Below are positions 6,229 to 6,323 of a stretch of 6,323 nt of DNA, piece by piece (positions within the stretch are counted from its first letter, which is position 1; each line of letters opens with the position of its first letter). Both the position numbers and the translations under genes were made by a program. A model generated the notes under the pieces. That model had not been told where the DNA came from. It ran no database searches and saw only the letters and a program-made list of their open reading frames with translations. The stretch is from a bacterium (GTDB lineage Bacteria; Fidelibacterota; Marinisomatia; Marinisomatales; Marinisomataceae): contig JALRJJ010000106.1 of NCBI GenBank assembly GCA_023255095.1, positions 1 to 6,323 on the forward strand, given 5' to 3'.

Positions 6229-6235
6229 AATATTT

Positions 6236-6323
6236 TTATAAAATTGCTAGTATATCGCTTTCGCGCATAATTAATAAATCCTTACCTTCATATGAAATTT
6301 CTGTACCAGAATATTTTCCATAT
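6236..6323 (-). CDS. groES: Co-chaperonin GroES (Hsp10), C-terminal end only
   Basis: The last 28 codons plus stop of groES; the rest lies beyond the right edge. Seen: the closing sequence KYSGTEISYEGKDLLIMRES followed by DILAIL, matching the family pattern K(Y/F)-x-G-x-E-x-x-x-(D/E)-G-x-(E/D)-(Y/L)-L-I-(M/V)-x-E-(S/D)-D-I-L-A. Known: GroES forms the seven-subunit lid on the GroEL cavity; this end holds the last beta-strands, which pair between neighbouring subunits. It is followed after 17 bases by the groEL start, the usual order and spacing. The mobile loop that contacts GroEL is not in view. Confidence 0.95.
   Translation of the reverse strand, partial: YGKYSGTEISYEGKDLLIMRESDILAIL

Noticed and set aside
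5952..6230. Plus-strand open frame of 92 codons
   Set aside because: Antisense shadow of the groEL N-terminus; Ser/Thr/Ala-rich translation with no family resemblance.

Overview
The window is AT-rich and gene-dense, and every gene I can support lies on the minus strand. It looks like chromosomal DNA from a bacterium of the FCB group (Bacteroidetes/Chlorobi/Marinimicrobia-like). The reasons are the SMC head sequence, the folK - deoxynucleoside kinase pairing, a signal-peptide protein that looks like an outer-membrane beta-barrel, and the near absence of Shine-Dalgarno sites. A marine SAR406/Marinimicrobia-type lineage is a guess that fits the low GC and compact layout, but the window cannot prove it.

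Right end (transcribed first): the last 28 codons of groES, then a complete groEL behind a good AGGAG ribosome binding site, then a strong rho-independent terminator at 4515-4549. This is a standard groES-groEL operon.

Left of the terminator (transcribed towards position 1) is a very tight run of seven genes: folK, a deoxynucleoside kinase, a 49-residue membrane microprotein, a putative outer-membrane beta-barrel protein, rsmE, a HIT-family hydrolase and an SMC-type chromosome segregation ATPase cut by the window edge. Junctions range from a 32-base overlap to a 3-base gap, so they are probably co-transcribed and partly translationally coupled. The jobs are mixed housekeeping: folate synthesis, dNTP salvage, 16S rRNA methylation, nucleotide hydrolysis, envelope and chromosome organisation.

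The most interesting gene is the SMC. Its N-terminal head is plainly SMC-type, not Rad50/SbcC-type. However, the 'IGPIN' motif, which in ordinary bacterial SMC proteins lies in the returning coiled coil well after the hinge (beyond about residue 900), appears here at residues 511-515. Between the two short coiled-coil arms there is no room for the usual hinge of about 150-200 residues. The midpoint instead holds a four-cysteine cluster, CX2C-X9-CX2C, at residues 340-356. This suggests a compact bacterial SMC in which a zinc-binding tip replaces the hinge, an architecture recalling the Rad50 zinc hook but on a true SMC head. The C-terminal head is outside the window.

No tRNA, rRNA, CRISPR array, mobile element or long repeat was seen, and no gap without a gene exceeds 90 bases.
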